A stretch of 11,935 nt of DNA. Source: DATMBL01 sp050735975. Lineage in GTDB: Bacteria; Desulfobacterota; Binatia; UBA9968. Numbering within the stretch: position 1 is the stretch's first letter; each line of letters begins with the position of its first letter. Positions 6,479 through 11,806 of the stretch are shown here, in pieces. Both the position numbers and the translations under genes were made by a program. The stretch is taken from positions 1 through 11,935 of the forward strand of contig JBOHVS010000148.1 in the NCBI GenBank assembly GCA_050735975.1, in the 5' to 3' direction. The notes beneath the pieces are model-generated. The model had not been told where the DNA came from. It did no database searches and was given only the letters and a program-made list of their open reading frames with translations.

Positions 6479-6821
6479 GTCCCGTCCTCCTTCGCGGAAA
6501 TTTTTGCGTAACTCTTATCACATCATTAGAGATTGACAAGCGTGGCGGTCTTTTAATGCGATAAACAAAGTCTCCCTAATCGACTGCCCGCGTCACGCCC
6601 GCACTCGGGCGCACTAGCACACGGCTTGCCGCTATCACAACGTGATCCCCGCCAAATCGAAAGAGGATTCCTGGAGAAGACCGCGGATACAAGTAAAATA
6701 GACAAGTAAAATAGCGGCTAGGATACGACACAATCCCTCGTCTTCAGCTTCACTGGTTGCCAACGCACGGGTTATTTCTCAAGCGGCAACACCAATCCGA
6801 CAACCTAGCTGTCCTTTTCTC
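6479..6821. other. Divergent intergenic region between the VOC and SBP genes
   Basis: This 343-nt non-coding stretch separates two divergent transcripts. It holds the SD of the VOC gene, a GCCCG-CACT-CGGGC hairpin near 6597-6610 and the 13-bp tandem repeat listed separately. TTGACA/TTGTCA-like hexamers occur near 6530-6540 without a convincing -10. No small ORF or RNA gene was recognised. It is the likely control region for both directions. Confidence 0.5.
6689..6714. repeat. Perfect tandem 13-bp direct repeat (ACAAGTAAAATAG x2)
   Basis: Two adjoining identical copies, 6689-6701 and 6702-6714, lie about 110 nt upstream of the SBP promoter. Directly repeated sites one to one-and-a-half helical turns apart can be regulator-binding sites, but a slippage duplication is the simpler reading. 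Confidence 0.7.
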
Positions 6822-6848
6822 TTGACAGGCGGGGTTGTCGCCTATAAG
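6822..6848 (+). promoter_or_regulatory. Candidate sigma-70 promoter for the SBP gene
   Basis: TTGACA (6822-6827) and TATAAG (6843-6848) are separated by 15 bp, short of the ideal 17. The expected start of transcription is near 6855, next to the ATG at 6857, which has no real SD. This would give a leaderless or nearly leaderless mRNA. Confidence 0.5.
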
Positions 6849-6856
6849 ACCAGGCA

Positions 6857-7834
6857 ATGAAAATTCTTAAACGTTTTTTGACAATTTCTTTCCTTGCCAC
6901 TGGATTTCTCCTCCCAAAAGTTTGCATTGCCCAATTAGAAGACGTGAGAATTGGCGTGCCTAGCTACTCATTAAGCGTCATCGCCCTTCGCATCGCCCAG
7001 GCAAAAGGGATGTTCCAGGAAGAAGGGTTAGCGGTTACCCTCATACAGATGAAAACTAACATCACCATCTCGGCGCTCACGACAAAGAATATCGACTACG
7101 CGACGGCGTCCGTGGCAGCCATGCGAAGCGCGATCAGCGGGTTGCCGATCAAGACTGTTATGTTTATGGTGCAACGGCCACTCCACGTCCTTGTCGCGAG
7201 GCCGGAAATACGCACGATTCAGGAACTCAAAGGAAAAATCTTAAGTATTGGCGCCTATGGAGATCTTACGGATTTTATCCTGCGCGCCATCCTTGCCCAG
7301 CATCAGATAGATAGAGAGAGAGATGTCAATGTTTTTATCGTTTCCGGTAGCGGCGCACGCCTCGCCGCCCTGCTTTCTGGAAAGGTGGACGCCGCGATCC
7401 TTCCCCCGCCCTTCAATGTGAAGGCTGAGCATCAGGGATTGAGGCGCCTGGCAGCGGGAGCCGATTTTTATGAAGGTGGCATTACGGGCTTGAGCGTCCA
7501 TACCGACAAGTTAAGGAAGAACCCGCAGCAGATCAGGAAAATGATTCGTGCCGTATTCAAGGCGCACGCGTTTATGAAAAGCAATAAGAGCGAGACGATT
7601 CAAATCATGTCAGAATGGCTGAAGCTGGAGCCCTCTGTCGCCGTAGCCTCTTATGAAATTTACCTACGTGCTCTTAGCCCAAACGGCCTGGTTAGCGACC
7701 GGGCTCTCATGCTTGACGTTGAACGGACTCGAGAAACTTTGAAGATCAAGGAGGATGTTCCCCTCAGTCGCGTCGTCGATTTTACCAACGTAAGAGAGAC
7801 TCTCCAACAGCAGAGGGGAGCGCCGGGGCGCTAA
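6857..7834 (+). CDS. NMT1/SsuA-like ABC transporter substrate-binding protein
   Basis: This intact 325-aa periplasmic binding protein has a signal peptide at residues 1-25 (LKRFLTISFLATGFLLPKV, cleavage after CIA). It shows the same landmarks as the disrupted paralog at 4642-5608: QAKGMFQEEGLAV, LPIKTVMFMVQRPLHVLVA, ELKGKILSIGAYGD, SGSGARLAALLSGKVDAA, and VPLSRVVDF near the C-terminus. No permease or ATPase gene lies nearby, so it is an orphan that must use a transporter encoded elsewhere or act as a sensor-type binding protein. It runs opposite to the VOC gene and converges on the decarboxylase-like gene 22 nt downstream. A GC-rich inverted repeat (7819-7832) overlaps its 3' end but lacks a following T run. 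The ligand is unknown; an aromatic or other carboxylate is guessed from the neighbours. Confidence 0.85.
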   Translation: MKILKRFLTISFLATGFLLPKVCIAQLEDVRIGVPSYSLSVIALRIAQAKGMFQEEGLAVTLIQMKTNITISALTTKNIDYATASVAAMRSAISGLPIKTVMFMVQRPLHVLVARPEIRTIQELKGKILSIGAYGDLTDFILRAILAQHQIDRERDVNVFIVSGSGARLAALLSGKVDAAILPPPFNVKAEHQGLRRLAAGADFYEGGITGLSVHTDKLRKNPQQIRKMIRAVFKAHAFMKSNKSETIQIMSEWLKLEPSVAVASYEIYLRALSPNGLVSDRALMLDVERTRETLKIKEDVPLSRVVDFTNVRETLQQQRGAPGR

Positions 7835-7856
7835 AACATTGCGCTTATTTTTCCCC

Positions 7857-8855
7857 TTATTCTGAAAGATTCCAGGTGCTGGGAACGAACAGCTCCTCGG
7901 GGCCCAGCCTTCTCGCGCTCACTCCCTGTTCGTGGCAGTACGAGAGGAACTTGGCGATAATGTGCTTATTTTTCTCTAGCCCGTAGGCCCATGGATCGCG
8001 TTCAAATATTTTCCGCTCCATTTCCAGATAATGAGTTTTCCACGCCATGGAGAGGCTTGGAATTGCTAGAATTGATTCCTGCCCGATTTTTTTTGATTGG
8101 GAAAAAAGCTCGAAGAGCTGCGCGGGAAGGTCAGGATGCCGCTCGGCCACGGATTTGCGTACCACGAGGGTATGCATGATTGGGAAAATCTTCGTTTTTC
8201 GATAATAAGCCGCCTCGACCTCTGGAAAATCTTCAAACAATCTCTTGACCCTATTGTCCTCCAAAAGCGCCGCATATTTTAAATTCTCGGTCGTGATGAG
8301 CACGTCCAATCCACCTTCCAAAAGAGCGGCACAGCTGCTCTCATACTCATTTCGGCCGCTCCACTGGAGCCGATGAATCACCGAGCCGTCCCGCGGTTCG
8401 ACGTTTACATTCGCGCCTTGCCAGTGGTGGACGTCCCATACGTACCAACGGGTGTTTTCAGACGAGATGCCGTATTCTTCCACAAGCATCCCGCGAACCC
8501 AAACATGCGCCGTCTGCACCCAACGCAAGCAGCCGATTTTTTTCCCGTTCAGCGACTCCCCGCTGGTAATGCCTGACGACGCATTACAAAGGATATAGCT
8601 GTGCCGGAAGATTCTTGATGGAAATACGGGAATTCCTATGAAATCGCACTGATCTCTAGATTGATAGTAGATTAGTTCAGCCAGAGACATTTCCGAGACA
8701 TCGTACTCACCTCTGAACATGCCTGTGAACATCTTGGGTACATCGTTCTCTTCGATAACCCGGAGTTCGACTCCTTTCGGCCGGACCAACCCCCGAAGGA
8801 TCGCGTTTGTGCCGTCATAGTTCCGACAGGCAAGCGTGATTGCATAATCCTCCAC
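7857..8855 (-). CDS. 4,5-dihydroxyphthalate decarboxylase-like protein
   Basis: This 332-aa protein matches, from memory, proteins annotated as 4,5-dihydroxyphthalate decarboxylase (Pht5-like), a family with a periplasmic-binding-protein-like fold. Landmarks are ITLACRNYDGTNAILRGLV at the start, then GMFRGEYDVSEMSLAEL, IGIPVFPSRIFRHSYI, GKKIGCLRWVQTAHVW and the C-terminal DPWAYGLEKNKHIIAKFLSY. No signal peptide is present. The frame is open back to 8948, but the GTG at 8855 is chosen: it has a strong SD (GGGAGGT, about 9 nt upstream) and the family pattern begins there. The upstream codons are actually the tail of a VOC gene in another frame, which ended 4 nt before this start. Many proteins with this label have no proven activity, so decarboxylation of an aromatic diacid is a family-level guess. 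Confidence 0.75.
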   Translation of the reverse strand: MEDYAITLACRNYDGTNAILRGLVRPKGVELRVIEENDVPKMFTGMFRGEYDVSEMSLAELIYYQSRDQCDFIGIPVFPSRIFRHSYILCNASSGITSGESLNGKKIGCLRWVQTAHVWVRGMLVEEYGISSENTRWYVWDVHHWQGANVNVEPRDGSVIHRLQWSGRNEYESSCAALLEGGLDVLITTENLKYAALLEDNRVKRLFEDFPEVEAAYYRKTKIFPIMHTLVVRKSVAERHPDLPAQLFELFSQSKKIGQESILAIPSLSMAWKTHYLEMERKIFERDPWAYGLEKNKHIIAKFLSYCHEQGVSARRLGPEELFVPSTWNLSE

Positions 8856-8859
8856 TCGA

Positions 8860-8943
8860 CTATACCTCCCACTTTTCTTTGCAGAGTTCGAGAATACTCC
8901 CGTCCGGACCCTTAAAATAGAGCGGCTCACCGCTCGGGGGTAA
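8860..8943 (-). pseudogene. C-terminal remnant of a VOC family gene
   Basis: Read in its own frame, about 27 codons give LPPSGEPLYFKGPDGSIL and then ELCKEKWEV before TAG (8862-8860). The GPDGSILEL block is the conserved end of VOC proteins. The rest of the gene is gone: upstream DNA belongs to a UPF0175 gene fragment. The stop lies 4 nt before the decarboxylase-like GTG, and that gene's SD lies within this tail, so a VOC-decarboxylase operon existed before the break. Confidence 0.7.
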
Positions 8944-9079
8944 CCCAAATTGCAAATTGCATAAAGAAGGCAGCCTTGCTCTTGCCCGCCGCAAGCCGCA
9001 GATCGCGCACAAACTCCTCCGGCAGGCGGCGCAACGCTGAAAAGACCTCTTCGGGTAACTCCAATGTCATTTTCGGCAT
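8927..9079 (-). pseudogene. UPF0175-like antitoxin gene, truncated (50-codon frame)
   Basis: The ATG at 9079 has a strong SD (AGGAGG, 5 nt away). The first 32 residues (MTLELPEEVFSALRRLPEEF, then VRDLRLAAG) match the start of UPF0175 small proteins, which pair with PIN-domain toxins. The family normally continues with a W-Y-x-x-G-x-I-S-Q-x-x-A-A helix-turn-helix. Here, after G32, it becomes KSKAAFFMQFAIWVTPER and stops at TGA 8929-8927, having run into VOC-gene DNA. A 50-aa peptide may still be made, but the DNA-binding half is missing. Confidence 0.65.
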
Positions 9080-9175
9080 ACCGGCCTCCTAACGAGAAAA
9101 AATCCTTTTATTTAAGTTCCTGCCCAAACGAAAACTACCTTACCATTCTGGAGTTCAACTTACGAAGTCCCGGGA

Positions 9176-9307
9176 CTATGTTTTCCACGTCGAATTTCTT
9201 TTTGGGAAGCTTCCTTTGCTTGGCGCCCCGGGAGCAAATCTAAGCCGGGCGTTTTCCTGACGCAGTCTCTCTGTTTCCTGGAGGGCTTTCTCTAACTCGC
9301 ACGTCAC
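9176..9307 (-). pseudogene. Gene fragment with coiled-coil N-terminus
   Basis: A 43-codon frame reads CELEKALQETERLRQENARL, a leucine-spaced coiled coil such as leads many transposases and mobile-element proteins, then ends at TAG. A second frame overlapping its end continues with protein-like KLPKKKFDVENIVPGLRKLN to a TAG near 9140, so this may be a frameshifted remnant of one gene. Start codon and SD are poor. No family can be named. Confidence 0.3.
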
Positions 9308-9413
9308 CTCTTTCTATGGAGTTCACTTCGCGGCGCCACGCGAAGAAAATCCCCAGGTTCGCTCAGAGGACGACATGATCCTATTTCGCCAGGGAATTTG
9401 ATGCAATCATGCC

Positions 9414-9479
9414 TGAGCCGCACACCCTACTCGAAGCAGGATGAAGGAACTTTCCACTGCTAAAGTTTTCCCCGGCTCA
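9414..9479 (-). ncRNA. Possible structured RNA: three-way junction
   Basis: On the minus strand, TGAGCCG (9479-9473) pairs with CGGCTCA (9420-9414) and encloses two hairpins: AACTTT/AAAGTT (9467-9462 with 9453-9448, extendable by two C-G pairs) and CCTGCT-TCG-AGTAGG (9440-9426, one G-U pair). The G-U becomes an A-C mismatch on the plus strand, favouring the minus strand. The outer stem competes with a hairpin CTCAA-TT-TTGAG (9487-9476), a switch-like feature. It matches no riboswitch or ribozyme core that I know, and chance pairing is possible. Confidence 0.25.
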
Positions 9480-9584
9480 AAATTGAGGGCGGACCGCCTA
9501 GACCGGGCGTAGCGGTGGACCCCGGTTTGTCAATGACAGAAGGAAACTTTATACGTTTAACACCTAAAATATTTCTGCAGTGTT

Positions 9585-9929
9585 TTACCCTATGACGGAA
9601 ACAAGTTTCCCTACAATTTGATTCACTGTTTCCGCAGGCAATTTGCCGAGCGTTTTTCGGATGAGAGCTTGACTCAAGGTGACCACCTTCGTTGCTTTGA
9701 CAACAGACGGTTTGGGCAAACCTCCCTTTTTCTGCTCGTCCAGGCTCAGCGAATAATCACTATGCTGTAGATCTTTCGGAACCTGCGAGGTGATCGCAAG
9801 GAGAATTGCGTCAGCAGAGGAATCATTAAAGCTTTTCGAACTGATGACGAGACCGGGCCGTTGCTTCTGAGTGGTCAGGTCTGTGAACGGAAAGGGAACC
9901 AGTACAACATCGCCGCGATCAAAGCTCAT
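9585..9929 (-). CDS. MazF/PemK family endoribonuclease toxin
   Basis: This 114-aa type II toxin starts at the ATG 9929, giving MSFDRGDVVLVPFPFTDL, the standard MazF opening. An in-frame ATG 12 codons upstream lies inside the antitoxin gene and is rejected. Motifs are KQRPGLVIS, with the catalytic-type R24, and AILLAITSQ, with T47 at the position of the family's catalytic threonine. MazF proteins cleave single-stranded mRNA at short motifs and act in the cytoplasm. The start overlaps the antitoxin's end by 11 nt, so translation is coupled and the antitoxin is made first. Downstream DNA has GC-rich stems but no clear terminator. The toxin appears intact. Confidence 0.9.
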   Translation of the reverse strand: MSFDRGDVVLVPFPFTDLTTQKQRPGLVISSKSFNDSSADAILLAITSQVPKDLQHSDYSLSLDEQKKGGLPKPSVVKATKVVTLSQALIRKTLGKLPAETVNQIVGKLVSVIG

Positions 9930-10107
9930 CGTAGATTTGGTCCTCGGGATTGTCCCAGAAGCCAAAGGATGACTCGGCGAGCCGTGCCCACAACAGATCT
10001 TCCGGAGTCACATCGAGCGCTTTCGGAAGAAGGCGGAGAAGCTCTTTTTGCTCCTCTTTGGAAAGGGCCCTGATGTCCTCAAAAATCTTCTCAACTCTTT
10101 TGGCCAT
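9919..10107 (-). CDS. Antitoxin of the MazF/PemK-type module
   Basis: The 62-aa protein lies just upstream of and overlaps the MazF gene. The N-terminal part is a charged helix (KRVEKIFEDIRALSKEEQKE). The C-terminus, AESSFGFWDNPEDQIYDEL, is the acidic aromatic tail recurrent in antitoxins paired with MazF toxins, and it probably lies across the toxin's active site. No DNA-binding fold is obvious in this short protein. The ATG at 10107 has an AGGTG-type SD 5-6 nt upstream. A promoter candidate lies at 10134-10161. Assignment rests on the tail motif and the overlap with the toxin. Confidence 0.8.
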   Translation of the reverse strand: MAKRVEKIFEDIRALSKEEQKELLRLLPKALDVTPEDLLWARLAESSFGFWDNPEDQIYDEL

Positions 10108-10133
10108 AGCTTCACCTATTCGTAATATGCGCT

Positions 10134-10161
10134 ATTCTATTCCCGACTACCTAAAAGGCAA
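10134..10161 (-). promoter_or_regulatory. Candidate sigma-70 promoter of the MazEF-type module
   Basis: On the minus strand, TTGCCT (10161-10156) and TAGAAT (10139-10134) are separated by 16 bp, with transcription expected from about 10127, 20 nt before the antitoxin ATG. It lies between the nucleotidyltransferase stop and the antitoxin, so the module can be expressed on its own. Confidence 0.5.
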
Positions 10162-10187
10162 GCCGCCGGATTACGGCCAAGCTGCCT

Positions 10188-10751
10188 TTACGCGCCTCCC
10201 TGTGGTTTAGGCAGATCCCTCTTCAGATCGAAGCCTTCTCCGTATACTTTTCTGATCACTAGCTTCACATTGAAATCCGTCTCCTTCGAGTTGGTGTAGT
10301 AAGCCCGAGCGGTGGCATACCGTCTAAGGAATTTCTTCTTGTTGATCCGATCCTTCTTAAGGATCGCTTCAATGTCTTCGACATCAACCTGCTGGAACCG
10401 CGAGAGCTTCGAAATGGCAAGATCGAGGGACGAGAGTCGATAGACTCTGATCTTTGGTGGAAAGGAAAGTTCCCGCACGTAGCTGCAGGCCTTGCGATAG
10501 TCCGGATGTAGACAGAGAAAGGAATCGGCAACGGGTTGGATCGGAAACTTTAGAGCGCCTGCCTTTCGGAGAATCCCGATAGTTTCACTTGAAGCCAGAA
10601 TATCGATGTCCTCCGTTACCCTGCTAACGGCCCGGCTGAGAAGAGCCGCTGCCCCTCCAATCAGGACGATCTCAACCGGCCCGACTATTTTGGGTCTGGC
10701 GTCCCTCAATAGGAGACGCAAGGTCTCAAGCGGCTCGTTTAACTCCTTCAC
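10188..10751 (-). CDS. Nucleotidyltransferase-fold protein (DUF6036/AbiEii-like), putative toxin
   Basis: This 187-aa protein has the core signature of the MNT/pol-beta nucleotidyltransferase fold: a GG pair (residues 32-33 in EIVLIGGAAALLSRA) and the metal-binding D-x-D in TEDIDIL (D48, D50). The later helix LSSLDLAISKLSRFQQVDVE is typical of DUF6036-like proteins. Relatives act as toxins that transfer nucleotides to tRNA ends or other targets, or as AbiEii-type abortive-infection effectors. The GTG start at 10751 lies within the 3' end of the HTH gene (26-nt overlap), so translation is coupled to the presumed antitoxin. The length is near that of the small NTases and shorter than classical AbiEii (about 300 aa). 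The target is unknown. Confidence 0.75.
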   Translation of the reverse strand: MKELNEPLETLRLLLRDARPKIVGPVEIVLIGGAAALLSRAVSRVTEDIDILASSETIGILRKAGALKFPIQPVADSFLCLHPDYRKACSYVRELSFPPKIRVYRLSSLDLAISKLSRFQQVDVEDIEAILKKDRINKKKFLRRYATARAYYTNSKETDFNVKLVIRKVYGEGFDLKRDLPKPQGGA

Positions 10752-11469
10752 GGAAGCGTTCCAGGCTGTAGGCGCCGTAAACGCCCCATTTTTTCCCGAG
10801 CCGGGGCGTCTTTTTCTTGACCCAATTCCGAAATTCGGGCTCTTCAGGTACTTCGCTCATAAGAAACTCTTCCGCCACTTTGTCTTTCTCACTCCACAGC
10901 TTTGTAGATAGCGAGTCGAGTCGCGACGCCCTTTTGAGATCTCCGCTTTCCTTAGCGAGGGCAGCAGCTACGTCTACGACAAAACCCAGCCGGTTGACCA
11001 ACCCTCGCTTACGGGCAAGCCTCAGCAATTTTTTGTGATCCATATCTCTCTTGAAAAGAAGACCTGGCAGGCATTCCACCATGCGAGATGATGGGACCAC
11101 ACGGAGCACTCCCAAAACAACCGCTTCCGGGCTGAAGGATCGGCTTTTCCTGGATGTCCCCGTGAACGGCGCTCCAAATCCTTTGAGATGCGCCGCCAGA
11201 TTGTCGCCGTTCTCAGGAAGGGATGAGAGGGATCCAGGCTCCGGCGCAGCCTTTTCGGACAATAGCTCCGCCACGCTAAGTCCAAGGGCATCTGCTACCC
11301 GTGCTAGCCATTCAAGCCTCGGGAGAGTGGAATCTTCTACCGACTCCATAACCGCGACCCTGGGCTGTAGCGTACCCGCCTTTCTTGCCAGATCGCTCTG
11401 AGATAACCCGGCTCTGAGGCGAAAGCTCCTCAGATTCCTGGCCAGCGTGCTCTTCAAAGTCTGTTTCAT
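10726..11469 (-). CDS. XRE-family HTH regulator with AbiEi-like C-terminal domain, putative antitoxin
   Basis: This 247-aa protein has an XRE/Cro helix-turn-helix at residues about 8-66 (LRAGLSQSDLARKAGTLQ, then LPRLEWLARVADALGLSVAE). A second domain spans about 110-247. Its block DHKKLLRLARKRGLVNRLGF resembles the antitoxin part of AbiEi/type IV proteins, which read lARk.g...RLGyll in my memory of the family. It precedes and overlaps the nucleotidyltransferase gene, the antitoxin-toxin order seen in AbiE-like modules. A strong promoter places the transcription start almost on the ATG, with no SD, so translation is probably leaderless. Autorepression through the HTH is expected but not shown. 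A plain phage-type regulator is the alternative. Confidence 0.7.
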   Translation of the reverse strand: MKQTLKSTLARNLRSFRLRAGLSQSDLARKAGTLQPRVAVMESVEDSTLPRLEWLARVADALGLSVAELLSEKAAPEPGSLSSLPENGDNLAAHLKGFGAPFTGTSRKSRSFSPEAVVLGVLRVVPSSRMVECLPGLLFKRDMDHKKLLRLARKRGLVNRLGFVVDVAAALAKESGDLKRASRLDSLSTKLWSEKDKVAEEFLMSEVPEEPEFRNWVKKKTPRLGKKWGVYGAYSLERFREGVKRAA

Positions 11470-11476
11470 AAACCAA

Positions 11477-11505
11477 AATATAATTTAAAAAGTATGATTT
11501 GTCAA
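11477..11505 (-). promoter_or_regulatory. Strong sigma-70 promoter of the XRE/NTase module, leaderless
   Basis: On the minus strand, a perfect TTGACA (11505-11500), a 17-bp AT-rich spacer and TATATT (11482-11477). Only 7 nt separate the -10 box from the ATG at 11469, so transcription should begin at or next to the start codon and no SD can be carried. It is the best promoter in the window. Confidence 0.8.
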
Positions 11506-11633
11506 CGAACCGGAAAGGCGAGAAAGAGCGTGTCCACTTGAGGACAGTCAAAGCCTTCGCCCAAAACCGAAACCTATCGCGGGGTAAGGCCTCGGAAAGC
11601 ACGTAAAGTGATTGAAAAGGCGTGAAAAAGAAT

Positions 11634-11711
11634 TGGTGGGCCCACCTGGATTCGAACCAGGGACCAACCGGTTATGAGCCGGTGGCTCTAACCAGACTGA
11701 GCTATGGGCCC
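11634..11711 (-). tRNA. tRNA with CAU anticodon, probably tRNA-Ile2 (lysidine type)
   Basis: A complete cloverleaf is present. The acceptor is GGGCCCA/TGGGCCC with encoded ACCA. The D stem is GCTC/GAGC. The anticodon stem is ACCGG/CCGGT with loop CTCATAA (anticodon CAT). The T arm is CCTGG-TTCGAAT-CCAGG. The acceptor has C4-G69 and C5-G68, the pairs TilS uses in E. coli to pick tRNA-Ile2 over tRNA-Met, so an AUA-reading tRNA-Ile is favoured over elongator tRNA-Met. No initiator features (mismatched 1-72, three G-C pairs in the anticodon stem) are seen. It lies downstream of rpoD on the same strand and is followed by a short T-rich run. Confidence 0.9.
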
Positions 11712-11724
11712 TCAGCCGATGTTC

Positions 11725-11749
11725 GATTTGGGATTTTGGATTTTTGATT
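11725..11749. repeat. Short AT-rich GATTTTGG-type repeat between rpoD and the tRNA
   Basis: Three to four imperfect units follow one another (GATTTGG, GATTTTGG, ATTTTT, GATT). On the minus strand they read as AATCCAAAATCC-like units. It is low-complexity spacer. Function is unknown; it may be a slippage product. Confidence 0.4.
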
Positions 11750-11806
11750 CTGAAAGGCTTGCAGTTTCGCGTGTTTATTGCAAGAGCCCCATTTTTGTCC
11801 CGTCGG

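Larger units (their letters stand above)
9080..9584. other. Largely non-coding stretch with structured and remnant sequence
   Basis: These 505 nt between the UPF0175 fragment and the MazF-type toxin hold no intact gene that I can support. They contain a coiled-coil gene fragment (9176-9307), a perfect 7-bp hairpin CTTCGCG/CGCGAAG at 9326-9345, a possible three-way junction (9414-9479), and GC-rich stems at 9488-9498 (GGCGG-A-CCGCC) and 9502-9526 (ACCGGG/CCCGGT). The density of inverted repeats suggests decayed mobile DNA or an untranslated RNA. Confidence 0.5.

Noticed and set aside
7819..7832. Palindrome AGCGCCGGGGCGCT at the SBP 3' end as an intrinsic terminator.
   Set aside because: The stem is short, overlaps coding sequence and is not followed by a T run on either strand.
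8856..8948. Upstream extension of the decarboxylase-like protein to an earlier start.
   Set aside because: These codons are the tail of a VOC gene read in the wrong frame; the GTG at 8855 has a strong SD and begins the family pattern.
9930..9965. An ATG 12 codons upstream of the chosen MazF start.
   Set aside because: The extra residues precede the standard MazF opening and lie within the antitoxin gene.
11312..11602. A 96-codon minus-strand frame upstream of the XRE gene.
   Set aside because: It overlaps the XRE N-terminus in another frame and crosses its promoter; the product has no recognisable feature.
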